This document shows positions 22,229 through 41,942 of a stretch of 64,000 nucleotides of DNA, piece after piece. This DNA comes from Psilocybe azurescens (Eukaryota; Basidiomycota; Agaricomycetes; Agaricales; Agrocybaceae). A program made the translations under genes and the position numbers. The DNA lies in assembly GCA_023853785.1 (NCBI GenBank), contig JAJIRX010000231.1, forward strand, positions 1 to 64,000, in the 5' to 3' direction. Each line of letters begins with the position of its first letter. Within the stretch, counting starts at the first letter, position 1. The notes beneath the pieces are model-generated. The model was given only the letters and a program-made list of their open reading frames with translations, had not been told where the DNA came from and made no database searches.

Positions 22229-22301
22229 AAGACTTTAGCATAATGGTTAATGCAGTTCGCTCATAATGGATATTATAAGGGTTCAACTCCCTTAGGTCTT
22301 A
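22229..22301 (+). tRNA. trnM(CAU): tRNA-Met(CAU), copy 2
   Basis: Cloverleaf with acceptor AAGACTT/AGGTCTT, anticodon loop CTCATAA (anticodon CAT) on a stem with several G-T pairs, and T arm AAGGG-TTCAACT-CCCTT. An Ile-accepting (lysidine) identity is possible. Confidence 0.9.
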
Positions 22302-22658
22302 AATAAAATTAGTCTATATTTAAATTAATAAAACTAGTACCTCGCCTTAGCGATTACCTTGTTAAATTAATTTTATTAGGTAGGAGATCTTAAATATAAG
22401 CCTCCACTTTATTTAACTTATCCCCATTATGTTAAACCTATTAAACCTTGATACCATAGCTATAGTATTTAAATTAATAAAACAAATTAAAAATTTTTAT
22501 GTATAGGCAAGAGTTTGTCTATACATGAACAAGGTTAAAAGGGGGGGGGTAAAGCAGAAATAAGCGGAGTATAAAAATAAATAAGCGAGTCAGCTAAGCT
22601 ATAATTAACTGCCTTATTTTAAAATAAATAATTAATATAATGGGGTCAGTTAATAAAA
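22302..22658. other. Spacer within tRNA cluster
   Basis: No gene. Contains ACCTCGCCTTAGCGATTACC near 22340 and a G9 run near 22543. Confidence 0.6.
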
Positions 22659-22730
22659 GCCTGAATAGTTTAATAGGTAAAACGGCTTACTTGTAATAAG
22701 TTAATAGCGGTTCAATTCCGTTTTTAGGCA
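22659..22730 (+). tRNA. trnT(UGU): tRNA-Thr(UGU)
   Basis: Cloverleaf with acceptor GCCTGAA/TTTAGGC, anticodon stem GCTTA/TAAGT, loop CTTGTAA (anticodon TGT) and T arm AGCGG-TTCAATT-CCGTT. Confidence 0.93.
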
Positions 22731-22937
22731 AAAAAAAAAAAAGATTATTATTTTCTGGCCTTACTATCAGTATTTAAGAATAAGAAAAAGGGACCAATAC
22801 CCAATATATTAATTATATTAAACTCTTGTCTCTTAAAGAGACCTTGCTTAAGCGATATCTAGATTTAATTAAAATAAAAATTTAATCCAAAGGTCTCCAA
22901 ATAAAATTCCTTTTTTAGTTTAAGAAAAAGGATTAAA

Positions 22938-23011
22938 TGAGTTGTAGTTTAATTAGGAAAAACACCATTTTTTGGAAGTGGGTTATATCAGTTCGATTCT
23001 GGTCAACTCAG
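22938..23011 (+). tRNA. trnQ(UUG): tRNA-Gln(UUG)
   Basis: Acceptor TGAGTTG/CAACTCA. Stem CCATT/AGTGG places loop TTTTGGA with anticodon TTG. A Pro reading (TGG) would break the stem, and a separate tRNA-Pro exists at 46944. The T6 run beside the anticodon makes a one-base error conceivable. Confidence 0.85.
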
Positions 23012-23296
23012 TAATTAATTAATAATTTGTAAAAAAAATAGTAATATATTAAAACATAAAAAAATTAAAGCTTACTTCTTATTTTTATATTTATTTAAAA
23101 AATTTTTTAATAAATAAATATAAATTGAAATTGTGGTATACGCTTAAGCGAGTAGTGATTAATCCTTCGTTTTACTTTTACAAAAGAAAAAATTAAATAA
23201 GGAGGCAATCTTACGGATGCAATATATATTAATAATGTAGGTAGTTTAATTTAAAAAAATACAAATTATTTTAAACAACTATTAATAGAAACAAAA
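23011..23296. other. Spacer upstream of nad4L
   Basis: A/T-rich with one ACGCTTAAGCGAGTA unit near 23140; nothing else seen. Confidence 0.55.
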
Positions 23297-23311
23297 ATGA
23301 AAAAAAAAAGA

Positions 23312-25288
23312 ATGAATATAGCAATACTATTATTTTTAGTAGGAATCTTAGGTTTTATATTAAACAGAAAAAATATAATATTAATGATAATAGCGATAGA
23401 AATAATGTTATTATCAGTAACTTTATTAGTTTTAATAATGTCTTATAATTTTGATGATAATATAGGTCAAGTATTTAGTATTTATATTATATCTATAGCT
23501 GGAGCTGAATCTGTTATAGGATTAAGTATTTTAGTAGCATATTATAGATTTAACACTTCTAAACCTCAAACTGTATATTTATGAAAAACTTTGCAATAAC
23601 ATAGGCCCTTTCATAGATAAGCGACTTATCAAGTGTAATCATAATTCTTATTCTCATAGATCTAGGAAATTTTCTACTAATCTCTCTACAAATTTAGCTT
23701 GTTATTCCTTATTTATTACTGGCCTGTACGACGCTGAGGGTTCCTTTGTAATTACAATTTTAAAAAACCCCAAATTACAAAAAGGATGAAGAATACAAGC
23801 TAGAATTCAAATAAAAATGCATGAAAAAGATAGAGCTTTGATTCAATCAATACAAGACTTTTTTGGAGGGATAGGATATGTCTCTAAACCTAATGCTGCT
23901 TCAATGGTAGAATTTAGAGTAAGTACTATAAAAGATATAGTTCATGTTATAATTCCTCATTTTGATAGCTATCCCTTAATAACTAAAAAGTATTCAGACT
24001 ATTTATTGTTTAAACAAATTGTTTTAAAAATGAAAGATAAAGAACATAATACTTATGAGGGAATACAAGAAATTGTAAATATTAGAGCATCTCTTAATTC
24101 AGGTTTACCAAAGGAATTAAAGTTAGCTTTTCCAAATGCTGTCCCTGTAAATAAACCTGTCTTTTTATTTAAAGGTATTGGTGGACCTTCATGGATCGCA
24201 GGATTTGCAACAGGGGAATCTAATTTTTTATTGGAATTCAAAAATCTAAAACTAAGAGTGGTTTAACTATCTCACTACGGTTTTCAATTAGTCAACATTC
24301 AAGAGATCTCTTATTATTGGAGAGCCTTGTCAATTTTTTTAATTGTGGTTATGTTACTAAATATGAAAAACGTTCAGTTTGTGAGTTTATTGTAACAAAA
24401 ATAGATCATATAGTTGAACATGTTATTCCTTTTTAGATAAACATCCTGTTGTAGGGTCAAAGCATTTGGATTATCTAATTTTTAAAAATGCAGCTTATAT
24501 TATTAAAAATAAAGAACATTTAAATCCAGATAGTCCTAAACGAGACTTAGAAAAACTATTAGAACTAAAAAGAGCTATAAGTAAAAACAGTGATGAGACA
24601 GGCGAGAAGTAAAATTGATCGCAAAAGGACGGAGTGAACCTCCTCCTAGTTTTATATAAAATATTTTGTAATCACTTCTTTTTATTAAAAAGAGTACGCA
24701 CAAAAAACATTTTAATATAAGGCAAAACCTTCAAATTGCGGGAAGTTCTTAAAGACAAATCTACCAAATTAATACAGTAATGTAATTAATGGAACAGGTA
24801 ATGACTCGTTGTAAGGTAAAAACGATTTGTATGAAGAAATGAAATAGATAATCCGCAGCCAAGCACCTTAAACAAGGTGTGCTGTTCATCGACTAAATGT
24901 AGGTTGGTAAAATAATAAGCTTTTACTTCTTCAAATTAGCTTATTTTATTTTTTTTAATACTTTTTAGTTTTTACAACTCCCAGCTTTAGCAGGTTTATT
25001 TTTAAACTCTTCTATAAATTTTCTCTTTTAAAAGAGCCAGGTTTTATGAAGAGTTTGCTAGGAGATAGAGGCAAGTTAAAAAAATAAATATAAAAACAGC
25101 CCCTCTTTTTCGCAAAAGCGAGAGACAGAAGTAAGAAGTAATATAAGTTTATTATTATTGCTTAAGATATAGTCAGGCATAGCCGAGAGGTTATGGGTAT
25201 ACCCAGCCTTCCTAAGGAATAATTTTAAATTTAAATTATCTATGGAAAAGGGGAAACACGAAGAGGAACAATATCTTTACAAAATTAA
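23312..25288 (+). CDS. nad4L: NADH dehydrogenase subunit 4L (split by one group I intron)
   Basis: Exons 23312-23550 and 25261-25288. Exon 1 reads MNIAILLFLVGILGFILNRK through GAESVIGLSILVAYYR. It runs on to a stop at 23584 only by reading into the intron (NTSKPQTVYL). Joining after AGATT to AAGAGGAACA gives YYRLRGTISLQN and a TAA that overlaps the nad5 ATG by one base (TAATG), the standard fungal nad4L/nad5 junction. The result is 88 residues, the family length. An in-frame ATG at 23297 would add MKKKR. The 3' exon is only 28 nt, so gene finders would miss it. It encodes the small complex I membrane subunit next to Nad6. Confidence 0.9.
23551..24612 (+). CDS. LAGLIDADG homing endonuclease, nad4L intron, frameshifted
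   Basis: Two LAGLIDADG-type motifs are visible: FITGLYDAEGSFVI (about 23722) and WIAGFATGESNFF (about 24190). Linking blocks HVIIPHFDSYPLITKKYSDY and LNSGLPKELKLAFPN are typical of this family. The frame can be traced back to nad4L exon 1 if one A is restored in the A5 run near 23585. Two more deletions lie in T runs near 24224 and 24433. TGA occurs at 23787 in a Trp-like position (KGWRIQ) and at 23582. The second motif's D/E is replaced by S in GES, so activity is uncertain. Breaks may be assembly errors. Confidence 0.8.
23551..25260 (+). mobile_element. Group I intron in nad4L
   Basis: The exon ends in U and the intron in G, as group I introns require. Core-like elements lie in the 3' half: GCGGGAAGTTCTTAAAG, then AATCCGCAGCCAAG with the TTCATCGACTAAATG pairing region near 24880, and GATATAGTCAGGC near 25170. 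It carries the LAGLIDADG ORF below. Confidence 0.85.
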
Positions 25289-27323
25289 TGTATTTATCAA
25301 TTATTATTATACCTTTATTAGGTTCCATAGTAAGTGGTTTATTAGGAAGAAAAGTAGGTGTTACTGGATCTCAAATTATAACTTGTACATCATTAATAGT
25401 TTCCTCAATTTTAATAACAATAGCTTTTTATGAAGTAGGTATCAGTGGATCTCCTGTGAGTATTAATATTTTTAGTTGGTTAGATATCGAATTATTAAAT
25501 ATCTCTTGGTATTTATATTTTGATCAATTAACAGTAAGTTTAGGGTTAGCTGTTTTATATTGTTCAACTTTAATTCATATTTATAGTGTAGATTATTTAT
25601 CAACAGATCCTCACATTCAAAGATTTTTTTCTTACTTATCGGCTTTTACAGCTGGAATGCTAATTTTAATATGCGGAGGTAACTTTTTTGTTATGTTTGT
25701 AGGTTGGGAAGCAATTGGTGTTGTATCTTATTTATTAATTAATTTCTATTTTACTAGAATACAATCAAATAAAGCAGCCATGTTAGCTTTTACTATGAAT
25801 AGAGGAGGAGATATGTTAATGAGTATAGGTTTTTTTGCTATATTTGCTACATTTGGTACTTTAAATTATTCAGAAGTGTTTTCATTAGTGCCTTATATAA
25901 ATGAAAATGCTATAACTATAATAGCATTAGCATTATTAGGTGGAGCATTAGCTAAAAGTGCTAATATCCCATTACATTCTTGGTTACCTGGTAGTATGGA
26001 GGCTCCAACACCAGTAAGTGCTTTATTACATGCTGCTACTCTAGTTACAGCCGGAATTTATTTATTAATAAGAGTTAGTCCAATATTAGAATATAGTAGT
26101 ACAGTATTATTAATAATAACAATAATTGGAGCTTCTACAGCTTTTTTTGCTGCAACATGTGGTTTAGTACAAAATGATTTAAAAAGAATAATAGCTTTTA
26201 GTACTATTTCACAATTAGGATATATGATGTTAGCAATAGGTCTTAGTCAATATAATGTAGCATTAATGCATACTGTAAATCATGCTTTCTTTAAAGCTTT
26301 ATTATTTTTAGGTGCTGGAGCTGTTATACATTCTTTTGGAGATCAACAGGACGTAAGAAAAATGGGTGGATTAATAAAAATTTTACCTTTTACTTATAGT
26401 GTAATGTTAGTAGGTACATTAAGTTTATTAGCTACACCATTTTTATCTGGATTCTACAGTAAAGATTTAATTTTAGAATTAGCTTTTGGTAAATATAGTT
26501 TTAGTGGATTATATGCATATATTTTAGGTTCTATAACTGCAGGTTTAACAGCTTTTTATAGTTTTAGATTAATTAGTTTAGTTTTTTTTCTAGTCCTAAT
26601 GGGCCTAAGGGGAGTTATTTAAATGCACATGAATCTAATTTAGCTGTTATAATTCCTTTATTAATTTTAGCTTTATTTAGTTTATTCTTTGGTTATATTT
26701 TTGCTGATTTATTTGTTGGTATAGGTTCAGATTTCTTTGGTAACTCTATCTTTATACATCCTAATAATATAGCTTTAGTAGAAGCTGAATTCTCATTAAA
26801 TCCTATTATTAAACTATTGCCTGCTATTTTAAGTTTATTAGGTTCAGGGTTAGCAATATATTTATATAATTTTAATCCTATAATTTTCTCTTCTTTATTT
26901 AAAAATATTTATTTAATTAAATTATATTCTTTCTTAAATGGTAAATATTATTTTGATGTTATTTATAATCAATTTATTGTATCTAATGGTCTTAAATTAG
27001 GCTATACTATATCTAAGGAAATCGATAGAGGAGTTATTGAATTCTTAGGACCTTTTGGATTTTCTAATTATTTATTTAATACAGCTAAAAATTTAGGTAA
27101 ATTAGATACTGGTATTATTACTACTTATGCTCTATATATTACTTTAAGTTTATTTACATTATTATTATTAATTTTGACTCCATTATTTATGAATTATTTT
27201 TCTTTAGATTCTTTACATCAAGGATCATTAGGAGAAGGTAAAATTAATTATGTACTTGATTTAGAACAAATTAGAGTTTTTATTATTTATTTAGTTTCTG
27301 CCTTATTTATTTTAATCGCCTAA
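25288..27323 (+). CDS. nad5: NADH dehydrogenase subunit 5
   Basis: Complex I antiporter-like subunit, about 678 residues after correction. It begins MYLSIIIIPLLGSIVSGLLG, one base inside the nad4L stop. Diagnostic blocks include GWEAIGVVSYLLINFYFTR, SANIPLHSWLPGSMEAPTPV with SALLHAATLVTAG, NDLKRIIAFSTISQLGYMML and HAFFKALLFLGAGAVIH. One missing T in the T8 run at 26581-26588 shifts the frame after SLVFF. Restoring it continues into SPNGPKGSYLNAHESN and the C-terminal domain ending VSALFILIA. No repeat insert is seen. A C9 tract follows the stop by 33 nt. Confidence 0.97.
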
Positions 27324-27364
27324 GCTAGTAAATATTTATGGATTAATTAAATTAACCCCCCCCC

Positions 27365-27490
27365 GACCCCTGACCCCTGACCCCTGACCCCTGACCCCTG
27401 ACCCCTGACCCCTGACCCCTGACCCCTGACCCCTGACCCCTGACCCCTGACCCCTGACCCCTGACCCCTGACCCCTGACCCCTGACCCCT
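27365..27490. repeat. (GACCCCT)18 tandem array
   Basis: Eighteen perfect head-to-tail copies of the 7-mer GACCCCT, 126 bp, immediately after the C9 tract downstream of nad5. The minus strand reads (AGGGGTC)n, a telomere-like G-rich repeat able in principle to form G-quadruplexes. Confidence 0.97.
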
Positions 27491-27763
27491 TAGTTTACAA
27501 TGGAAATATGGAGTTTAAAATAATAATTATACTAATTCATATTATTTTAGTAGCTAGGGTCGCCTAAGCGAATAGTTAATATAAAAATATAATTAATAAT
27601 AAGGGGGGGGGGGTGGGTTCGAGCCTATCATAATTTTATATTTTTATATCCTCGCCTCCTTGGAGGGACTATTATTGCTTTTTAATTTTATAAAATTAAA
27701 GCTACATAAAGCTGTTATTTTCAAAGAACAGTCTCGCTATTGCGAAATAAATAAAGATATACT

Positions 27764-27798
27764 CGGCTCCGGAGCCGGAGCCGGAGCCGGAGCCAGAG
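27764..27798. repeat. (GGAGCC)n tandem array
   Basis: Starts with the palindrome GGCTCCGGAGCC and continues as about four GGAGCC hexamers. Very GC-rich for this genome. Confidence 0.9.
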
Positions 27799-28218
27799 CG
27801 ACTTATATTAGCTTAATTTATTATAAATTATTATTATTAGTTATATTTGCTAAGATCGCCTGAGCGATCTTAAAAAATTTTGATATTTTTTATATAAAAC
27901 TAGCACACCTTTAATAGGAGGGCAATAGGTTAGCCTTAGCGATATAATATTTTATTAAATAATGAGTCGCTCCAAGGAGGCGAAGTAAATAAAATTATTA
28001 GTATTTTAATTTATTTTGTTAGACTTTACTTTAAAACTAAATTGAATTGAAATTTATCGCTAAGGCGAGGTAATGTAAATTATAGCATCAGTTGTAAATA
28101 CTAAGGAGTAATATTAAATTTTTATTTTTTTAATTAATTAAAAATTTTTTTAATAATAATTTATATCCCTCGCTTAATCGATATCTATTTACGGCCATTA
28201 ATCTAGCAATAGGTAAGT

Positions 28219-28286
28219 CCCTCGCTTAAGCGAGCGCGAGCGCGAGCGCGAGCGCGAGCGCGAGCGCGAGCGCGAGCGCGAGCGAG
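28219..28286. repeat. (GAGCGC)n array growing from a CGCTTAAGCGAG palindrome
   Basis: A CTCGCTTAAGCGAG unit at 28221-28234 is followed by about eight or nine GAGCGC repeats to 28286. The hexamer appears to be an expansion of the palindrome's own GCGAG end. Confidence 0.92.
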
Positions 28287-28646
28287 GTGAAAAATAATAA
28301 TAATAAAAGAAGATAAAATAAAAGATATTAAATTTAGATCTAAATAGTCTCTTATCTTTCTATTTTTACTCTTTTCTCTTCGTTTCTACGTAGGACTACC
28401 CACAACTTTTGTTGCGCCTTATTTTAAGTAGCAACAAAGCAAGGGATATTTTTATTTATATAAAAATTATAAATAAATAAAATAGGACTAAGCTTTATTT
28501 CGCTAAGGTGACACTAGCCTTTAGCAAAGCTTAGTTTACTTAAAATAAAAGGTAAAAGTAATCTAGCTTTTGGCAGATAAGTTATAACGGAGGGAGTCGG
28601 TAAACCGACAAAGATTTATATTTTTAATCCCACCCTCCTAATTAAT

Positions 28647-28740
28647 CTAAGTAAGTTAAGTAAGCTAAGTAAGCTAAGTAAGCTAAGTAAGCTAAGTAAG
28701 CTAAGTAAGCTAAGTAAGCTAAGTAAGCTAAGTAAGCTAA
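28647..28740. repeat. (AAGTAAGCT)n 9-bp tandem array
   Basis: About ten copies of AAGTAAGCT, first copy AAGTAAGTT, ending at a G11 run just upstream of trnL(UAA). Confidence 0.95.
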
Positions 28741-28772
28741 GGGGGGGGGGGTAAGAGTTAATTCATTAAAGA

Positions 28773-28856
28773 ACGAACATGTTGAAATTGGTAAACAGTC
28801 TTCTCTTAAGAAGAAGTGGGCTTTAGCCCTTAAGAGTTCAAGTCTCTTTGTTCGTA
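28773..28856 (+). tRNA. trnL(UAA): tRNA-Leu(UAA)
   Basis: Class II cloverleaf with acceptor ACGAACA/TGTTCGT, anticodon stem CTTCT/AGAAG, loop CTTAAGA (anticodon TAA), variable arm GGGCTTTAGCCC and T arm AAGAG-TTCAAGT-CTCTT. Confidence 0.95.
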
Positions 28857-29546
28857 TGTGTTACAAAGTTAGTGTTACCCATTAATTTTTATATGAAACC
28901 GCGAAAATTTAATTCGAACATAAACTGTAATTCTTCGCTTAGGCTTGCCTAACTAATTAAAAAATAAAAATATAAATTAATCCTTTTTAATAGTTAGGGT
29001 ACTAAAGAGAGCCAGGGTTTAATAATAAAAAAGAGATATATTTTATCTTACCTCGCCTCCTTGGCGTAATATTTACTTTACCTCGCCTAAGCGAATACTT
29101 ACTTTAAAAACCTTAATTTTAATTTTTTAATAGAATATAACTAATATTAAAATAATAAGTTATAATAATAAATAATAAAGTAAGAAAAATAAACCAAATA
29201 GTCGCTAAATACTATTTAATATTTGCCTCACTCGCTCGCTCGCTTAAGCGAGCGAGCGATACTCTAGAAGTAAAATTTTATATTCTCTCCTCCCCTAGTA
29301 GGTTATATTTATATTTAAAGATATATCACCTATCGCTTAAGCGATAATTAATAATTAGTAATTATACCCTAGTTCTCCCCCCCCCCCCTTCTTAGGTACC
29401 TTACGGATCCGTAATAAAGAAGGCTTAAAAAAATTTATAAATTAAATTACACCACTCTTAGTAAGAGGTAAAAGTTAAATAATGATTATACTGAATAAAC
29501 TATAATTAAAAATACGTAATAAAAAGGGGTTAAAGTATTAATTTAT
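28857..29546. other. Intergenic spacer
   Basis: No gene. Contains CCTCGCCTCCTTGGCG near 29052, CGCTCGCTTAAGCGAGCGAG near 29233, GTCGCTAAATAC near 29201, and a C10 run near 29378. Confidence 0.6.
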
Positions 29547-29619
29547 ACTGAAATAGTTTAATAGGTTAAAACTTACCACTCATGACGGTAAAATGTAGGT
29601 TCAATTCCTTCTTTCAGTA
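29547..29619 (+). tRNA. trnM(CAU): tRNA-Met(CAU), copy 3
   Basis: Cloverleaf with acceptor ACTGAAA/TTTCAGT, anticodon loop CTCATGA (anticodon CAT) on a TACC/GGTA stem, and T arm TAGG-TTCAATT-CCTT. Third CAU tRNA in the window. Confidence 0.9.
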
Positions 29620-39521
<9,902 letters not shown>

Positions 39522-40030
39522 ATTAGTTAGGTTTAATTTTTATTAAGATATTTATCACCACCCCCCCCCCTAATTTTCGGATTTGTTACTAACTTTAATT
39601 CACGGATAGCTCATTTTTAGAAGTGAGGATTAATATTACTAATTAAGAAATTAGGGTGCTAGCCCTCTATTTTTAAATAAAAGTTATTTTATTAAGGTTG
39701 GCATCTATTCAAGTGTTCTTATTATTCCTATTATAAAATTAAAATTTTAAATTATACTAAGTTAAAGTTGTTTATCTCCTTTGGTACAACTCCTTTTTAA
39801 TTTTAATTAATTTTCACTTTGCATCTTTATTATTAATTTTATTTTCGCAATTGCGATACTGTTATTTGCTTACTATTAAAGCAAGATATAACCATAAAAA
39901 TAATAAGGCACCCAGCCTTTCCGCATTCCTCCCTCCTAACGTAGGGGGGGGGGGTTATAAACAATCCATTGGAAAGATAAAAATAGAGTAATTAGGTGTT
40001 AAACCACAGATAAAAGTATCGATGATAATT
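39522..40030. other. Spacer between cox1 and rnl
   Basis: No gene. A C-rich tract at 39557-39570 shortly after the cox1 stop, a G10 run near 39946, and an AAACAATCCATTGGAAAG unit near 39960. Confidence 0.6.
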
Positions 40031-41942
40031 TAGTAATAACATTAAAAAATAATAATTGAAAGTAATTTAAAGGGGTTATTAAGGAACAAAAAGCAAATTT
40101 ATAAAAAAGGAAGTAAAAACTAAAAGCTTAAAGTTATAAAAATATAAAAAAATTTTTATATAGATTAGCAGATACTAAAAATAAAATTAAGCGATCCTAA
40201 GGTAAACCTTTTGTAAAAAATACTTCCTGAAGTAAAACATTTTATTAAGGAAAGGAAAGGAAATCAACCGAGACTCCGAAAGTAATGGCGAGTGAAATCG
40301 GATTAGCCACACAACATATTAGTAAATAAATTGTATAACTAATACAATGTTTATAACTTGAAATCCTATTAAGTCGATAAAATTTAACTATAGTTTTATT
40401 TTTAACTTTTAAATACGTTTATATTTTTATAAATATTAACGTATTAAAGCAAAGGATATAATTCATGTAATTAAATACAATAAAAGGTATTCAAGTCCTG
40501 TAGAGTTATAAATATTATACTAATAATTGTAAAATAAAAAGTACGATGAGAGTTAACTTGTCGGAATATAGGGGAACCATCCTCTAAGGCTAAGTATTAT
40601 AAATTTAGCAATAGCGCAAAGTACTGTAAAGGAAAAATTTGAAAAGCAGGTAGAATACTACAAATATCAATTTTATAAGTAAACTATATTGTATCTAGTT
40701 TTTAGTTAATATTATTAATATGAGTCAACTTATATTAGTTTAACTAATTAAAAAATAAAAATACTTTATATTATAACTTATAATACATATAAGTGAAATA
40801 GAACGTGAATTAGTAACTCTATAAGCAGTCGAAATCTTACTTACAAAAAAAAGTTATAAAGATAACGGCGTACCTTTTGCATAATGGGTCAGCAAGTTAA
40901 TAGGAGTAGCAAGGATAAAACCTTAGCGAAAGCGACTGAACTAATATTAATTAGTGTTGGGTTAGTTACTTCTATTAGACCCGAAGCCAGGTGATCTTAC
41001 CAAGACCAGATTATAATGGATCGAACGGTTGAATGTTGCATAATTCTCCGAAGAGTTTTGGTAAGCGGTGAAATGCCAATCTGACCTGGTGCTAGCTGGT
41101 TTTCTACCGAAACATATTTAAGTATGATGTCTATCTAAATAAATTTATGAAGGTACAGCAAGGCAATTCCCAACAAGTTTTAATAGTTATTTATTTAATT
41201 ATTTTTATAAGTTTAGGTTGCGGGGATCTTATAAATCTTACCTTTGGAAGCGAATCTCGGAATTACATAAATTGATGGTAGATATTCAGACTGCTCATGC
41301 TAAGTTGGGCAGTCAAGACGGAAACAGCCGAGAACACTGATCAAGGTCCCAAATGATTGTTAAGTGAAATTAAGGATGTAGCAATATCGAATACAGCTGT
41401 GAAGTGAGCCTGGCAGTCGCTACTTATAATGATCGTACGTAACAACGCATCAGCAGTATTACTTTAAAGTAAAATTTTAAAATAAATGATAGTAGCACCG
41501 AAAATTTAACGGGTCTTAAACAATCAACCGATATCGTGTTGGTTTTATTTCTTTTTTTTTGAAATGAAATCTAGGTAGTAGAACATTCAGTATAACTGTT
41601 TATTAGACAGTGTTTCATTGTTTATTAGGTTACTGAAGAGAGAATGCTGACATGAGTAACGTAAAAAATTCCTTCTAATGGAATTCGCCGAATACGAAAG
41701 GGTTGCAAATTGAAAGGTTAAACCGTTTTGTGTTAATGCGGCCTCTAAGGACCATAGCAATAGCTATGGCTGATGAGTATATAGTAGAAAGTCCAACATT
41801 TAAAAAATGGACCAGGAAATTAATATTATTTTTATTTTTAAATTAGAATAAAACAACCGTACCCTAAACCGACACAGGTTCGTAAGTAGAGAATACTCAG
41901 GCGTAGAGCTAAAAGTTGTTAAGGAACTCGGCAAGTTCACCT

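Larger units (their letters stand above)
27324..28772. other. Gene-free microsatellite island
   Basis: No gene supported. It concentrates four different tandem arrays (listed separately) and several palindromic repeats, including CTCGCCTCCTTGGAG near 27650, AGTCGCTCCAAGGAGGCG near 27963, TCCCTCGCTTAAGCGAG near 28219. An open frame at 27660-27863 is a product of simple repeats. Confidence 0.75.

Noticed and set aside
23297..23584. nad4L as a 95-residue unsplit gene ending TVYL
   Set aside because: The last residues are intron sequence; the family C-terminus RGTISLQN is found in the exon at 25261-25288 with correct splice-site bases.
25242..25433. 63-codon frame overlapping the nad5 start
   Set aside because: Out-of-frame shadow of nad4L exon 2 and nad5.
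27365..27490. CRISPR-like array
   Set aside because: Units are contiguous 7-mers with no spacers; it is a plain microsatellite in an organelle genome.
27660..27863. 67-codon plus-strand frame with a Gly-Ala run
   Set aside because: The Gly-Ala run is only the GGAGCC microsatellite; lies in a repeat island.
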